Assembly: GCF_001447155.2 (NCBI RefSeq) | Contig: NZ_CP014754.1 | Coordinates: 1,674,001 to 1,738,000, forward strand | Length of the DNA: 64,000 nucleotides | Reading direction: 5' to 3' | From: Marinobacter sp. LQ44 | Lineage (GTDB): Bacteria > Pseudomonadota > Gammaproteobacteria > Pseudomonadales > Oleiphilaceae | Shown here: piece by piece, positions 57,662 through 64,000 of the stretch | Position numbering within the stretch: position 1 is the first letter of the stretch | Layout of the letters: every line of letters begins with the position of its first letter | Notes under the pieces: generated by a model | What the model saw: the letters and a program-made list of their open reading frames with translations, nothing else | What the model was told of the DNA's origin: nothing | The model's database searches: none | Made by a program: the position numbers and the translations under genes

Positions 57662-57679
57662 AAATGTTATAACGTATCA
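57662..57679 (+). promoter_or_regulatory. Candidate Zur box
   Basis: AAATGTTATAACGTATCA, with the palindromic core GTTATAAC at 57666-57673. This resembles the gammaproteobacterial Zur operator. It lies 21 bases before the zrgA-like start, where repressor binding would block transcription. Confidence 0.7.
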
Positions 57680-57700
57680 AAGCTGCGAGAGGTACCAACC

Positions 57701-58306
57701 ATGTTTTACCCACGCGCATCCGCACGTTTTGCAACCCTGCTGCTATCACTCAGCCTGGCCGCATGGCCGGTTCTAGCCTCCGACAACCCGGGCGCACACC
57801 AGCATGGGCACGCCGATCTGCAAATGGCGATTGATAACGAGCGCGTAGATCTGCTGCTTCTGTCACCCGCCTACAACCTGATCGGCTTCGAGCACAAGCC
57901 CCGCACTGATGAACAGCAACAACGGGTGAACGACACCGAACAATGGGCCAGTGAAACTGCCATGATCAATACCGTGGCGGGCAACTGCACCCTGGTCTCC
58001 AGCGCCATGCACGTGGGCTGGAGTGAAGCGAAAGGCGACGGCCACAAGCATGACAATGGTCACACCCATAGCCATAGCCATAGTCACAATCATGACCACG
58101 ACCATGACCACGACTCCGGTCACGCAGACATCGAAGTTACCCAGACGCTCAACTGCCCGAATCTATCGGAGTCCGCTCAGTTCGAAACCGGCCTGATGGC
58201 CCGCTTCCCTGAACTCCAACACCTGAACGTGCAGTGGGTCGGCCCACTGGGACAAGGCGCCACACGTCTGTCACCGGGTAACATCCAGTTCCGGCTGACC
58301 CGGTAG
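57701..58306 (+). CDS. His-rich periplasmic zinc-system protein (DUF2796, ZrgA-like)
   Basis: A 201-residue exported protein. Signal peptide 1-27, HQHGHADLQ near residue 33, and a His/Asp-rich loop at about 115-141 (GHTHSHSHSHNHDHDHD) likely to bind zinc. The family is zinc-regulated in Vibrio (zrgA) and P. aeruginosa, where it accompanies an ABC transporter. The upstream Zur-like box supports that. The ORF is open to 57455, but the ATG at 57701 has GAGAGGT upstream and a signal peptide. Confidence 0.86.
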   Translation: MFYPRASARFATLLLSLSLAAWPVLASDNPGAHQHGHADLQMAIDNERVDLLLLSPAYNLIGFEHKPRTDEQQQRVNDTEQWASETAMINTVAGNCTLVSSAMHVGWSEAKGDGHKHDNGHTHSHSHSHNHDHDHDHDSGHADIEVTQTLNCPNLSESAQFETGLMARFPELQHLNVQWVGPLGQGATRLSPGNIQFRLTR

Positions 58307-58318
58307 TAGCCCGGTGAA

Positions 58319-58840
58319 CTACTCGCTGTAGGGTTTGACCGACGTCGCTACCAGCGAGTAGGAGGACGTACCGAGATCATTCTCGGTACGTTCGATGACC
58401 AATTCGCCTTCTATCCACACCGGGTCATACAAAGCCCGGAGCGTGAATCCTTCTTCATATTTGACGTGAATAATCTGGTTCGGTGGTGGCGGAGGCACAT
58501 GAATGCAGGCGCCGTAGTAGGGGACCAGGAAGAACTCGAGGATACGCATGTCGTTGGTGACTTTCAGGGGCACGACAAAACCCGGAACCCGGCCTTCAAC
58601 GTTACCCATCTCCGGAACAACCCGGCCGGTCATGATTTCATCCGGCAACAGGGCGGGGCCGTCTCCTTCGTGTTCAATTTCCGGCATACTCTCCAGCAAC
58701 GCCAGATCCTCGGCCGGCATCAGTTCCAGCCAGTCGATCTCCCGCGGCTCTGCCAGGGCAATGGATGAAACCATCAGCAGTATCATCGGTCCAAGCCGCG
58801 CAAGCAGGTTCCGGGTTTGCAAGGTATCGAACATGTACAA
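58319..58840 (-). CDS. DUF3299 exported protein of the zinc locus
   Basis: A 173-residue protein with an N-terminal signal segment (about 10-30) and the conserved GACIHVPPPPPNQIIHV motif (Cys, His and Pro cluster) plus VEGRVPGFVVPLK. DUF3299 proteins accompany the ZrgA-type ABC transporter. It is on the minus strand, convergent with the zrgA-like gene and divergent from the ABC genes. Confidence 0.82.
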   Translation of the reverse strand: MYMFDTLQTRNLLARLGPMILLMVSSIALAEPREIDWLELMPAEDLALLESMPEIEHEGDGPALLPDEIMTGRVVPEMGNVEGRVPGFVVPLKVTNDMRILEFFLVPYYGACIHVPPPPPNQIIHVKYEEGFTLRALYDPVWIEGELVIERTENDLGTSSYSLVATSVKPYSE

Positions 58841-58903
58841 CCACTCCCCATGGGGTCAACCGTGTAACGGACGCCATCATACAACGGCAAAGACAATACG
58901 GAT

Positions 58904-59617
58904 ATGAGCACCGAGACAGTAAGAAACCAATCCGGTTCCAGTATACCGGAACCTGCGATCGTGACACGCCAACTGGCCTTTCGATGGCCCGGCCAGACAA
59001 CCGCCACGGCCTTTCCCGATATCCGGCTTGTCCAGGGAGAGCATCTGTTCCTGCATGGCCCCAGCGGCACCGGCAAGAGTACTCTGCTGGGATTACTGGC
59101 GGGTATGCTGGCCCCGGAGTCTGGCACCATCGAACTTCTGGGGCAGCCGGTGTCCAGGCTGAAGGCCGGCACTCGCGACCGGTTCCGGGCAAATCACATG
59201 GGCGTGATCTTCCAGCAGTTCAACCTGGTGCCTTACCTGAGCGCGCTGGCCAACGTGACCCTGCCCTGCCGCCTGTCTGCGGTGCGCCGCACCCGCACCA
59301 GCCCAGACCCCGAGACATCGGCAGCGGACCTGCTCAGGCAGTTGGCGATCCCGGACGACCACTGGCACAAAGGCGTGACCGAACTCTCCGTTGGCCAGCA
59401 ACAGCGGGTGGCGGCTGCCCGGGCACTGATTGGCGCGCCGGAAATCATCCTGGCTGATGAGCCAACCTCGGCACTGGATGCAGACAACCGGGACCGTTTT
59501 CTGGACCTGCTACTGGCGTTGGCTGAACAGCGGCGCAGCTCGGTTATCTTTGTCAGCCATGACCGCGCGCTGGCCAGCCACTTCCATCACCAAGTGGCTT
59601 TGGGAGCGACCCCATGA
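58904..59617 (+). CDS. MacB/LolD-type ABC ATPase of the zinc locus
   Basis: A 237-residue ATPase. Walker A GPSGTGKST, signature LSVGQQQRVAAARAL, Walker B IILADEPTSALD. Overlaps the following permease gene by four bases. MacB-like ATPases act with FtsX-fold permeases rather than as classic importers. Confidence 0.87.
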   Translation: MSTETVRNQSGSSIPEPAIVTRQLAFRWPGQTTATAFPDIRLVQGEHLFLHGPSGTGKSTLLGLLAGMLAPESGTIELLGQPVSRLKAGTRDRFRANHMGVIFQQFNLVPYLSALANVTLPCRLSAVRRTRTSPDPETSAADLLRQLAIPDDHWHKGVTELSVGQQQRVAAARALIGAPEIILADEPTSALDADNRDRFLDLLLALAEQRRSSVIFVSHDRALASHFHHQVALGATP

Positions 59618-60891
59618 GCAAAGTAAAACTTGCCCTCTCCCTCGCTACCGCCAGCCTCTGGTATCGCCGCCGAGTGCTTGCTCTGGTCTGCCTGACACTG
59701 ACTCTGAGCGTATCTCTGCTGCTGGGCATCCAGTACCTGCGCACCGAAATCCGCCAGTCTTTCACCAGCACCATCAGCGGAACCGACCTGATTGTCGGTG
59801 CCCGCAGCGGACAGCTCAACCTGCTGCTGTACACGGTGTTTCATATTGGTGATGCCACCAACAACATCCGCTGGTCCAGCTTCCAGAAGCTAGAGCAGGA
59901 TCGCCGAATTGATTGGGCCATCCCCATTTCACTGGGGGACAGCTATCGTGGCTATCGGGTGGTCGCCACCAACGACCAGTTTCTGGCCCGGCTCCAGTTC
60001 GGCAACAACCAGTCTCTGGAACTGGCCCAAGGCGAGTGGTTTGACGACCTGTTCGACGTGGTCCTCGGCGCCGGTGTTGCCAGGCAACTCGACCATCACC
60101 TCAACGATGAGATCGTGTTGTCTCACGGGGGCGGTCGTACCAGCTTCTCCAATCACACCGACCTGCCCTTCAGGATATCCGGCGTACTTGCCCCAACCGG
60201 CACACCAGTGGACCAGGCGGTTTTTATTAGCCTGGAGGCCATGGAAGCGATTCATGTAGGCTGGGAATCCGGTGTTGCCATCCCTGGCCGGGGGCTGTCC
60301 GCGGACCGAGCCAGGGCCCGGGACTTTACACCAGACTCCATCACGGCGGCCTTTGTCGGCCTGAGTCAGCCCATCCTCACGTTTCAGGTACAACGGGAAC
60401 TGAACCAGTCCCGGGACGAGCCGTTATCCGCCATTCTCCCCGGTGTCGCGCTGAGCGAGCTCTGGCGCATGATGGGGCAATTTGAAAAAGCGCTGCTCGG
60501 CATCAGCGCCTTCGTGGTTGTTACCAGCCTGGTCGGCCTGGTGGCCGTCCTGTTGACCCTGCAGGCCCAGCGCCAACGCGAAGTGGCGGTTTTAAGGGCC
60601 ACAGGCGCATCCCCGGCGCTGATCGCATCACTTTACAGTTTTGAGTGCGTAGTATTGGCCCTCACCGCCTGCCTGCTCGCCCTGATTGTCGGGGCTGGCG
60701 CAATTGCCGGTCTGAGCCCCTGGCTGCTGGAGCAGTTCGGCATTCAGATCAGCCTGCGCCCGCTGAAACAGGACGAGTGGCTATTGCTGGCAGCCGTTCC
60801 TGTGTCGGCCATGCTGGTATCACTGGTGCCGGCCACCAGCACCTGGCGAAAGAGCCGGAAACAGGGCTTTGGTGCCGCCAATACAGAATGA
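59614..60891 (+). CDS. FtsX-like ABC permease of the zinc locus
   Basis: A 425-residue membrane protein: one N-terminal TM (about 20-40), a large periplasmic domain and three C-terminal TM segments (about 290-415), the FtsX/MacB topology. The ATGA overlap with the ATPase shows coupling. Substrate or role in zinc handling is inferred from homologous Zur-regulated loci. Confidence 0.86.
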   Translation: MSKVKLALSLATASLWYRRRVLALVCLTLTLSVSLLLGIQYLRTEIRQSFTSTISGTDLIVGARSGQLNLLLYTVFHIGDATNNIRWSSFQKLEQDRRIDWAIPISLGDSYRGYRVVATNDQFLARLQFGNNQSLELAQGEWFDDLFDVVLGAGVARQLDHHLNDEIVLSHGGGRTSFSNHTDLPFRISGVLAPTGTPVDQAVFISLEAMEAIHVGWESGVAIPGRGLSADRARARDFTPDSITAAFVGLSQPILTFQVQRELNQSRDEPLSAILPGVALSELWRMMGQFEKALLGISAFVVVTSLVGLVAVLLTLQAQRQREVAVLRATGASPALIASLYSFECVVLALTACLLALIVGAGAIAGLSPWLLEQFGIQISLRPLKQDEWLLLAAVPVSAMLVSLVPATSTWRKSRKQGFGAANTE

Positions 60892-61010
60892 ACTTGCGCC
60901 GAAGGTGATGGCCATCACGGGAATCCGCGCCATGACAATGCGTTAAATTGACCGGTCTGGCGTCGGCACTTATAGTTACTCACACTTACATCACCGTTGT
61001 TGGGCACGTC

Positions 61011-61217
61011 ATGGAACAGTCCGAAGTACAGGCATTAGCGGACAAGCTGGACAAGCTGATTGAACGCTGCGAAAAGCTGGAGAAGGATAACGCCGTGTTG
61101 CGCGAGCTGCAGGACGACTGGAATCGGGAACGAGCCCAGCTAATGCACAAGAACGATCTTGCCAAAAACAAGATTGAAGCCATGATAGGCCGCCTGAGGG
61201 CGCTGGAGCACCACTGA
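61011..61217 (+). CDS. ZapB-like coiled-coil protein (TIGR02449-type)
   Basis: A 68-residue protein that is almost entirely a coiled coil (LADKLDKLIERCEKLEKDN onward). Conserved upstream of zapA, with which it overlaps by one base, suggesting a cell-division role. The start at 61011 is the ATG nearest to the coiled coil; upstream codons to 60948 look non-coding. Confidence 0.86.
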   Translation: MEQSEVQALADKLDKLIERCEKLEKDNAVLRELQDDWNRERAQLMHKNDLAKNKIEAMIGRLRALEHH

Positions 61218-61513
61218 TGTCAAAGTCATCAACCACCGTTGAAGTCAGAATACTCGACAAGGAATACCTGGTGGCTTGCCCGCAGGAAGAGCAAGAGGCG
61301 TTGCTTCGTGCGGCCCGGCATCTGGACAACAAAATGCGGGAAATCCGCTCCAGTGGCAAAGTGTTCGGAACCGAGCGCATTGCCGTGATGGCCGCGCTGA
61401 ACATTACCCACGAACTGCTGGAGCGCGACACCATGTCTCACGCAACCAGCAATTTGCTCAGAGCCATGGACAACCGGCTGGATGAAGCCCTCGGAGAATC
61501 GTCCGGAGATTGA
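61217..61513 (+). CDS. zapA: Cell division protein ZapA
   Basis: A 98-residue FtsZ-associated protein. N-terminal VEVRILDKEYLVACPQEE domain and C-terminal coiled coil. Followed by 6S RNA and ygfA, the conserved zapA-ssrS-ygfA order. Confidence 0.94.
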   Translation: MSKSSTTVEVRILDKEYLVACPQEEQEALLRAARHLDNKMREIRSSGKVFGTERIAVMAALNITHELLERDTMSHATSNLLRAMDNRLDEALGESSGD

Positions 61514-61539
61514 TTTCAGAAAGATTCCGGGAAATGGGG

Positions 61540-61570
61540 TTGCAATCGGCCCCGACCCTGCCCGTATAAT
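61540..61570 (+). promoter_or_regulatory. Promoter of 6S RNA
   Basis: A perfect -10 box TATAAT at 61565-61570 with TTGCAA at 61540-61545 (19-base spacing, long). The RNA starts about seven bases after the -10. Confidence 0.7.
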
Positions 61571-61576
61571 GGGATC

Positions 61577-61755
61577 AACTTCCTGGGCTGTTCGCTGGTC
61601 GGGTACGTCCTCGAGCCGATGCGCACTACCCAGGTGGCCACTTCAGGGCATTGTGAGCACGTCCCCCAAGGGGGAAAGCCTAATATGTCACAGCGGCCAC
61701 CGACCTTGAACTTTGGGTTCAAGGGCTACATCCGATAACGGCAGCCCGGGAAGCT
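61577..61755 (+). ncRNA. ssrS: 6S RNA
   Basis: A structured RNA regulating RNA polymerase in stationary phase. The 5' CTTCCTGGGCTGTT and 3' AACGGCAGCCCGGGAAG pair to close the long hairpin. Conserved interior segments GTCCTCGAGCCGAT and GGTTCAAGGGCTACATCC match the gammaproteobacterial 6S core. Position between zapA and ygfA agrees. Ends are approximate. Confidence 0.92.
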
Positions 61756-61760
61756 TTATT

Positions 61761-62396
61761 TTGAGTCATTTCCACTCCCCCCAACCGTTTGAATCCCATC
61801 CGGACACCCTGTCCAGGACCGAGCTCCGCAGGCACCTCAGGCAAAAACGCCGAGCCTTATCCTTCGAGCAGCAACAGCAAGCCTCGGAACGACTGGCACT
61901 GAACCTTCTGAAGCACCCCGACCTTTACCGTGCCAAACATATTGGCATCTATCTGCCCAATGATGGCGAGATCGACCCAAGCCTTTTCATCGATCTGGGC
62001 CGGCGCAAGGGCATTCGGTTTTACCTGCCAATTCTGCACCCGGTGTATCCGGGCAAACTGGTGTTCAGCCCGTATTTTGACGGCGTTGAACTGACCGCCA
62101 ATCGGTTTGGTATTCCGGAGCCGGCGTTTCCGCGCTCAAGGCGCAGACCGGCCTGGGCACTGGATGCGGTACTGTTTCCGCTGGTAGGTTTTGATGAGCA
62201 GGGGGGAAGGCTCGGCATGGGCGGTGGGTTCTATGACCGCACGTTCGCCTTCAGCCGGATAAGGCCGGCCATGGCGCCCAAGCTGATAGGGCTGGCCCAC
62301 GATTTTCAGAAAGTCCGTGAATTACCGATAGAATCCTGGGATGTGCCCCTGCACGGCGTGGTTACGGAGCAGCGCTGTTACCGGTTCAGACCCTGA
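61761..62396 (+). CDS. ygfA: 5-formyltetrahydrofolate cyclo-ligase
   Basis: A 211-residue enzyme making 5,10-methenyl-THF from 5-formyl-THF. LRRHLRQKRRAL N-terminal basic helix, ATP-binding LGMGGGFYDRTF. The start is probably the TTG at 61761 with GGAAG seven bases upstream, just after the 6S RNA end; frames upstream lie within the RNA. Processed together with 6S RNA in related bacteria. Confidence 0.88.
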   Translation: MSHFHSPQPFESHPDTLSRTELRRHLRQKRRALSFEQQQQASERLALNLLKHPDLYRAKHIGIYLPNDGEIDPSLFIDLGRRKGIRFYLPILHPVYPGKLVFSPYFDGVELTANRFGIPEPAFPRSRRRPAWALDAVLFPLVGFDEQGGRLGMGGGFYDRTFAFSRIRPAMAPKLIGLAHDFQKVRELPIESWDVPLHGVVTEQRCYRFRP

Positions 62397-62545
62397 TTGG
62401 CAGACTGGATAAACCCGACCGCTGGCGCAGCCGCTCGGTCGGCACGTTTGTCTTCTGAGGCCTGGATGGAAGTGAAGCCGGTAATGACAAGGCCGACAGC
62501 AAAGATGAGCACGATGGCGCGGATGATGTCAGGCTTGTTACCCAT
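62378..62545 (-). CDS. Small single-pass membrane protein, 55 aa
   Basis: An open frame with ATG at 62545 and stop at 62378, overlapping the end of ygfA by 19 bases in the opposite direction. The peptide has a short charged N-terminus (MGNKPDIIRA), one hydrophobic segment (about 9-27, IVLIFAVGLVITGF) and a charged tail (EDKRADRAAAP). GGGA lies upstream of the ATG. I recognise no named family. Coding status is supported by TM-like composition and RBS. Confidence 0.55.
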   Translation of the reverse strand: MGNKPDIIRAIVLIFAVGLVITGFTSIQASEDKRADRAAAPAVGFIQSANQGLNR

Positions 62546-62717
62546 TACGTATTTCCCGTTTTTTCTTTGAGTTAATTAGTTGGAAAATCAGCTAGCTATT
62601 CTCGGGTCCGAGAATTAGACGAAAGACTAACACGTAACTTCAATTTTACAATTTTTGACTCGTTACAGTTATGTAAGGGTTTTTGGTGCTAGCAGGCCGA
62701 ATCGATCCTGGGTCCCC

Positions 62718-62834
62718 GAATCAGGGGGTGGATGGGCTTTCCGAAACACGCTCCTTCGGCACATCCATGTGACGCTTGGGCTCCGCCATCCATGGCTCCG
62801 CACAGTTTCGTAAAGCCCATCCACCCCCTGATTC
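62718..62834. repeat. Long inverted repeat (117 bp), MITE/REPIN-like
   Basis: Two 23-base arms (62718-62740 and 62812-62834) are perfect reverse complements. Inside, GAAAC and GTTTC (62743-62747 and 62805-62809) also pair, and the loop has CCATCCATGG. The element sits between the small protein and ilvA in a gap of 313 bases; the first part of that gap (62546-62717) is AT-rich with no gene. It may also end ilvA transcription, but no U tract is present. Confidence 0.75.
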
Positions 62835-62858
62835 TGCTTGGGTGATTTGGCCCGATTT

Positions 62859-64000
62859 CTAACGTTCGCTTGCGCTTCCGTTTCCCGCGCCCAGGAACAG
62901 CCGGTAGGCTTCGTTATCGGTCATGTTTTCGTAACGGAAACCCACCTTCTCCAGCATCTTTTCGAAATCGGGGATTTCCGCTTCGTTGACCTGCGCTCCC
63001 AGCAGCACGCGGCTGTAGGCGGCGCCGTGGTTTCGGTAGTGGAACAGGGAGATGTTCCAGCGGGTGCCGAGGGACATCAGGAATTTCAGCAGGGCGCCCG
63101 GGCGTTCGGGGAATTCGAACTGGTACACCACTTCGTTATCCACCGATGGCGCATGGCCGCCGACCATGTGGCGGATGTGTTGTTTGGCCAGGTCGCTGTC
63201 GGTGAGGTCGATCACAGAGTAGCCGTTTTCGCGGAGTTCCTGTACCAGGTCTTCCCGGCCGTGGCCGCCGGCCTGGATCTGGATACCGACGAAGATGGTG
63301 GCGTCGTCAGAGTCCGAATAGCGGTAGTTGAATTCGGTGATGCTGCGCTTGTGCAAGGCGTTGATAAAGGTCTTGAAGGCACCCGGGCGTTCCGGGATGG
63401 TGACCGCCAGGATGGCCTCGCGCTTCTCACCGATTTCGGTGCGCTCTGAAATGTAACGCAAACGGTCGAAATTCATGTTGGCGCCACTGAGCGTGGCGAT
63501 CAGGTTTTCGTTTTCGATCTGCTCACGCTCGATGTATTTCTTGATGCCGGCAACACCTAAAGCCCCAGCGGGCTCGGCGATGGAGCGGGTGTCTTCGAAC
63601 ACATCCTTAATGGCTGCGCAGATTTCGTCGGTGGAAACGGTGATCACTTCGTCCACGTAATCTTTGCAGATTTCCCAAGGGTATTTGCCAATCTGCTTGA
63701 CCGCCACACCGTCGGCAAAGATGCCCACTTCGTCCAGGACCACCCGCTCACCGGCCGCGAGCGCTGCTTGCAAGCAGTTGGAATCTTCGGGTTCAACACC
63801 GATTACCTTGATCTCCGGGCGAAGGTATTTGATGTAGGCGGCCATACCGGCAATCAGGCCACCGCCGCCCACGCAGATAAAGATGGCGTGGATGGGCTGG
63901 CTGAACTGCCACATGATTTCCATGGCCACCGTGCCCTGCCCGGCGATGACGTCCGGGTCATCGTAGGGCGGGATGTAGGTATAGCCGTGTTTCTTGATCA
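62859..64000 (-). CDS. ilvA: Threonine ammonia-lyase IlvA (3' part)
   Basis: The C-terminal 380 codons of biosynthetic threonine dehydratase, cut by the window edge. Visible: GQGTVAMEI and FICVGGGGLIAGMAAYIK (PLP phosphate region), then two ACT-like regulatory domains (about residues 180-355 of the visible part), each with an RPGA-type turn (ERPGAFKTFINAL and ERPGALLKFLMSL). It makes 2-oxobutanoate for isoleucine. The active-site Lys is outside the window. Confidence 0.94.
   Translation of the reverse strand, partial: IKKHGYTYIPPYDDPDVIAGQGTVAMEIMWQFSQPIHAIFICVGGGGLIAGMAAYIKYLRPEIKVIGVEPEDSNCLQAALAAGERVVLDEVGIFADGVAVKQIGKYPWEICKDYVDEVITVSTDEICAAIKDVFEDTRSIAEPAGALGVAGIKKYIEREQIENENLIATLSGANMNFDRLRYISERTEIGEKREAILAVTIPERPGAFKTFINALHKRSITEFNYRYSDSDDATIFVGIQIQAGGHGREDLVQELRENGYSVIDLTDSDLAKQHIRHMVGGHAPSVDNEVVYQFEFPERPGALLKFLMSLGTRWNISLFHYRNHGAAYSRVLLGAQVNEAEIPDFEKMLEKVGFRYENMTDNEAYRLFLGAGNGSASER

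Noticed and set aside
58060..58125. Short tandem-repeat-like DNA (CATAGC and CACGAC units)
   Set aside because: It encodes the His/Asp-rich loop of the ZrgA-like protein and is explained by coding, not by a satellite or CRISPR.

Overview
The window looks like chromosomal DNA from a GC-rich marine gammaproteobacterium, most likely Marinobacter or a close relative. The supporting evidence is a wax ester synthase/DGAT gene, the zapA-6S RNA-ygfA order, ubiE-ubiJ-ubiB joined to hisI-hisE-tatABC, and a Pseudomonas-like PQQ-alcohol oxidation island. The assignment is inference; there is no rRNA gene to test it. I saw no tRNA genes, CRISPR arrays, insertion sequences or prophage genes.

Left flank (1-9 kb): a Na+/Ca2+ exchanger, an acyltransferase, a periplasmic sulfite dehydrogenase pair (sorAB), methionine sulfoxide reductases msrB-msrA, a chromate transporter, a metallophosphoesterase, a CarS-like membrane protein and fumC.

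PQQ island (about 9-42 kb): a coherent periplasmic alcohol-oxidation system. A minus-strand operon carries pqqABCDE, a pqqH-like peptidase, the iron alcohol dehydrogenase ercA and the hybrid kinase ercS. Facing away from pqqA is a NosR-like flavin/iron-sulfur membrane protein. Then come acuI, aldehyde dehydrogenase exaC, a PQQ dehydrogenase with a WDYDG motif (lanthanide type, PedH-like), a MoxJ/PedG-like binding protein, cytochrome c550 exaB, and a second PQQ dehydrogenase with WDFSG (calcium type, PedE/ExaA-like). These are followed by a pentapeptide-repeat protein, the two-component pair exaD/exaE (EraSR/PedS2R2-like), a PQQ-associated ABC module with a beta-propeller protein, a NitT/TauT-type ABC importer, the regulator erbR/agmR, a second hybrid kinase (NahK/ErcS'-like), a FIST protein (NosP-like) and a porin. 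The alcohol is oxidised by either dehydrogenase depending on available metal, electrons pass to cytochrome c550, and the aldehyde is oxidised by ExaC. I found a 13-bp motif upstream of six transcription units in this island, and a 14-bp palindrome only in front of the two PQQ dehydrogenases. These are candidate cis-elements for the metal switch.

Right part (43-64 kb): wax ester synthase, an alpha/beta hydrolase and small conserved proteins; ubiquinone biosynthesis (ubiE, ubiJ, ubiB, then ubiH and a ubiI-like gene with pepP and ygfB); hisI-hisE; tatABC; rsmE. Next is a zinc-acquisition locus (His-rich ZrgA-type protein behind a Zur-like box, a DUF3299 protein and an ABC transporter), then the zapA/6S RNA/ygfA unit, a small membrane protein, a 117-bp long inverted repeat and the 3' part of ilvA.
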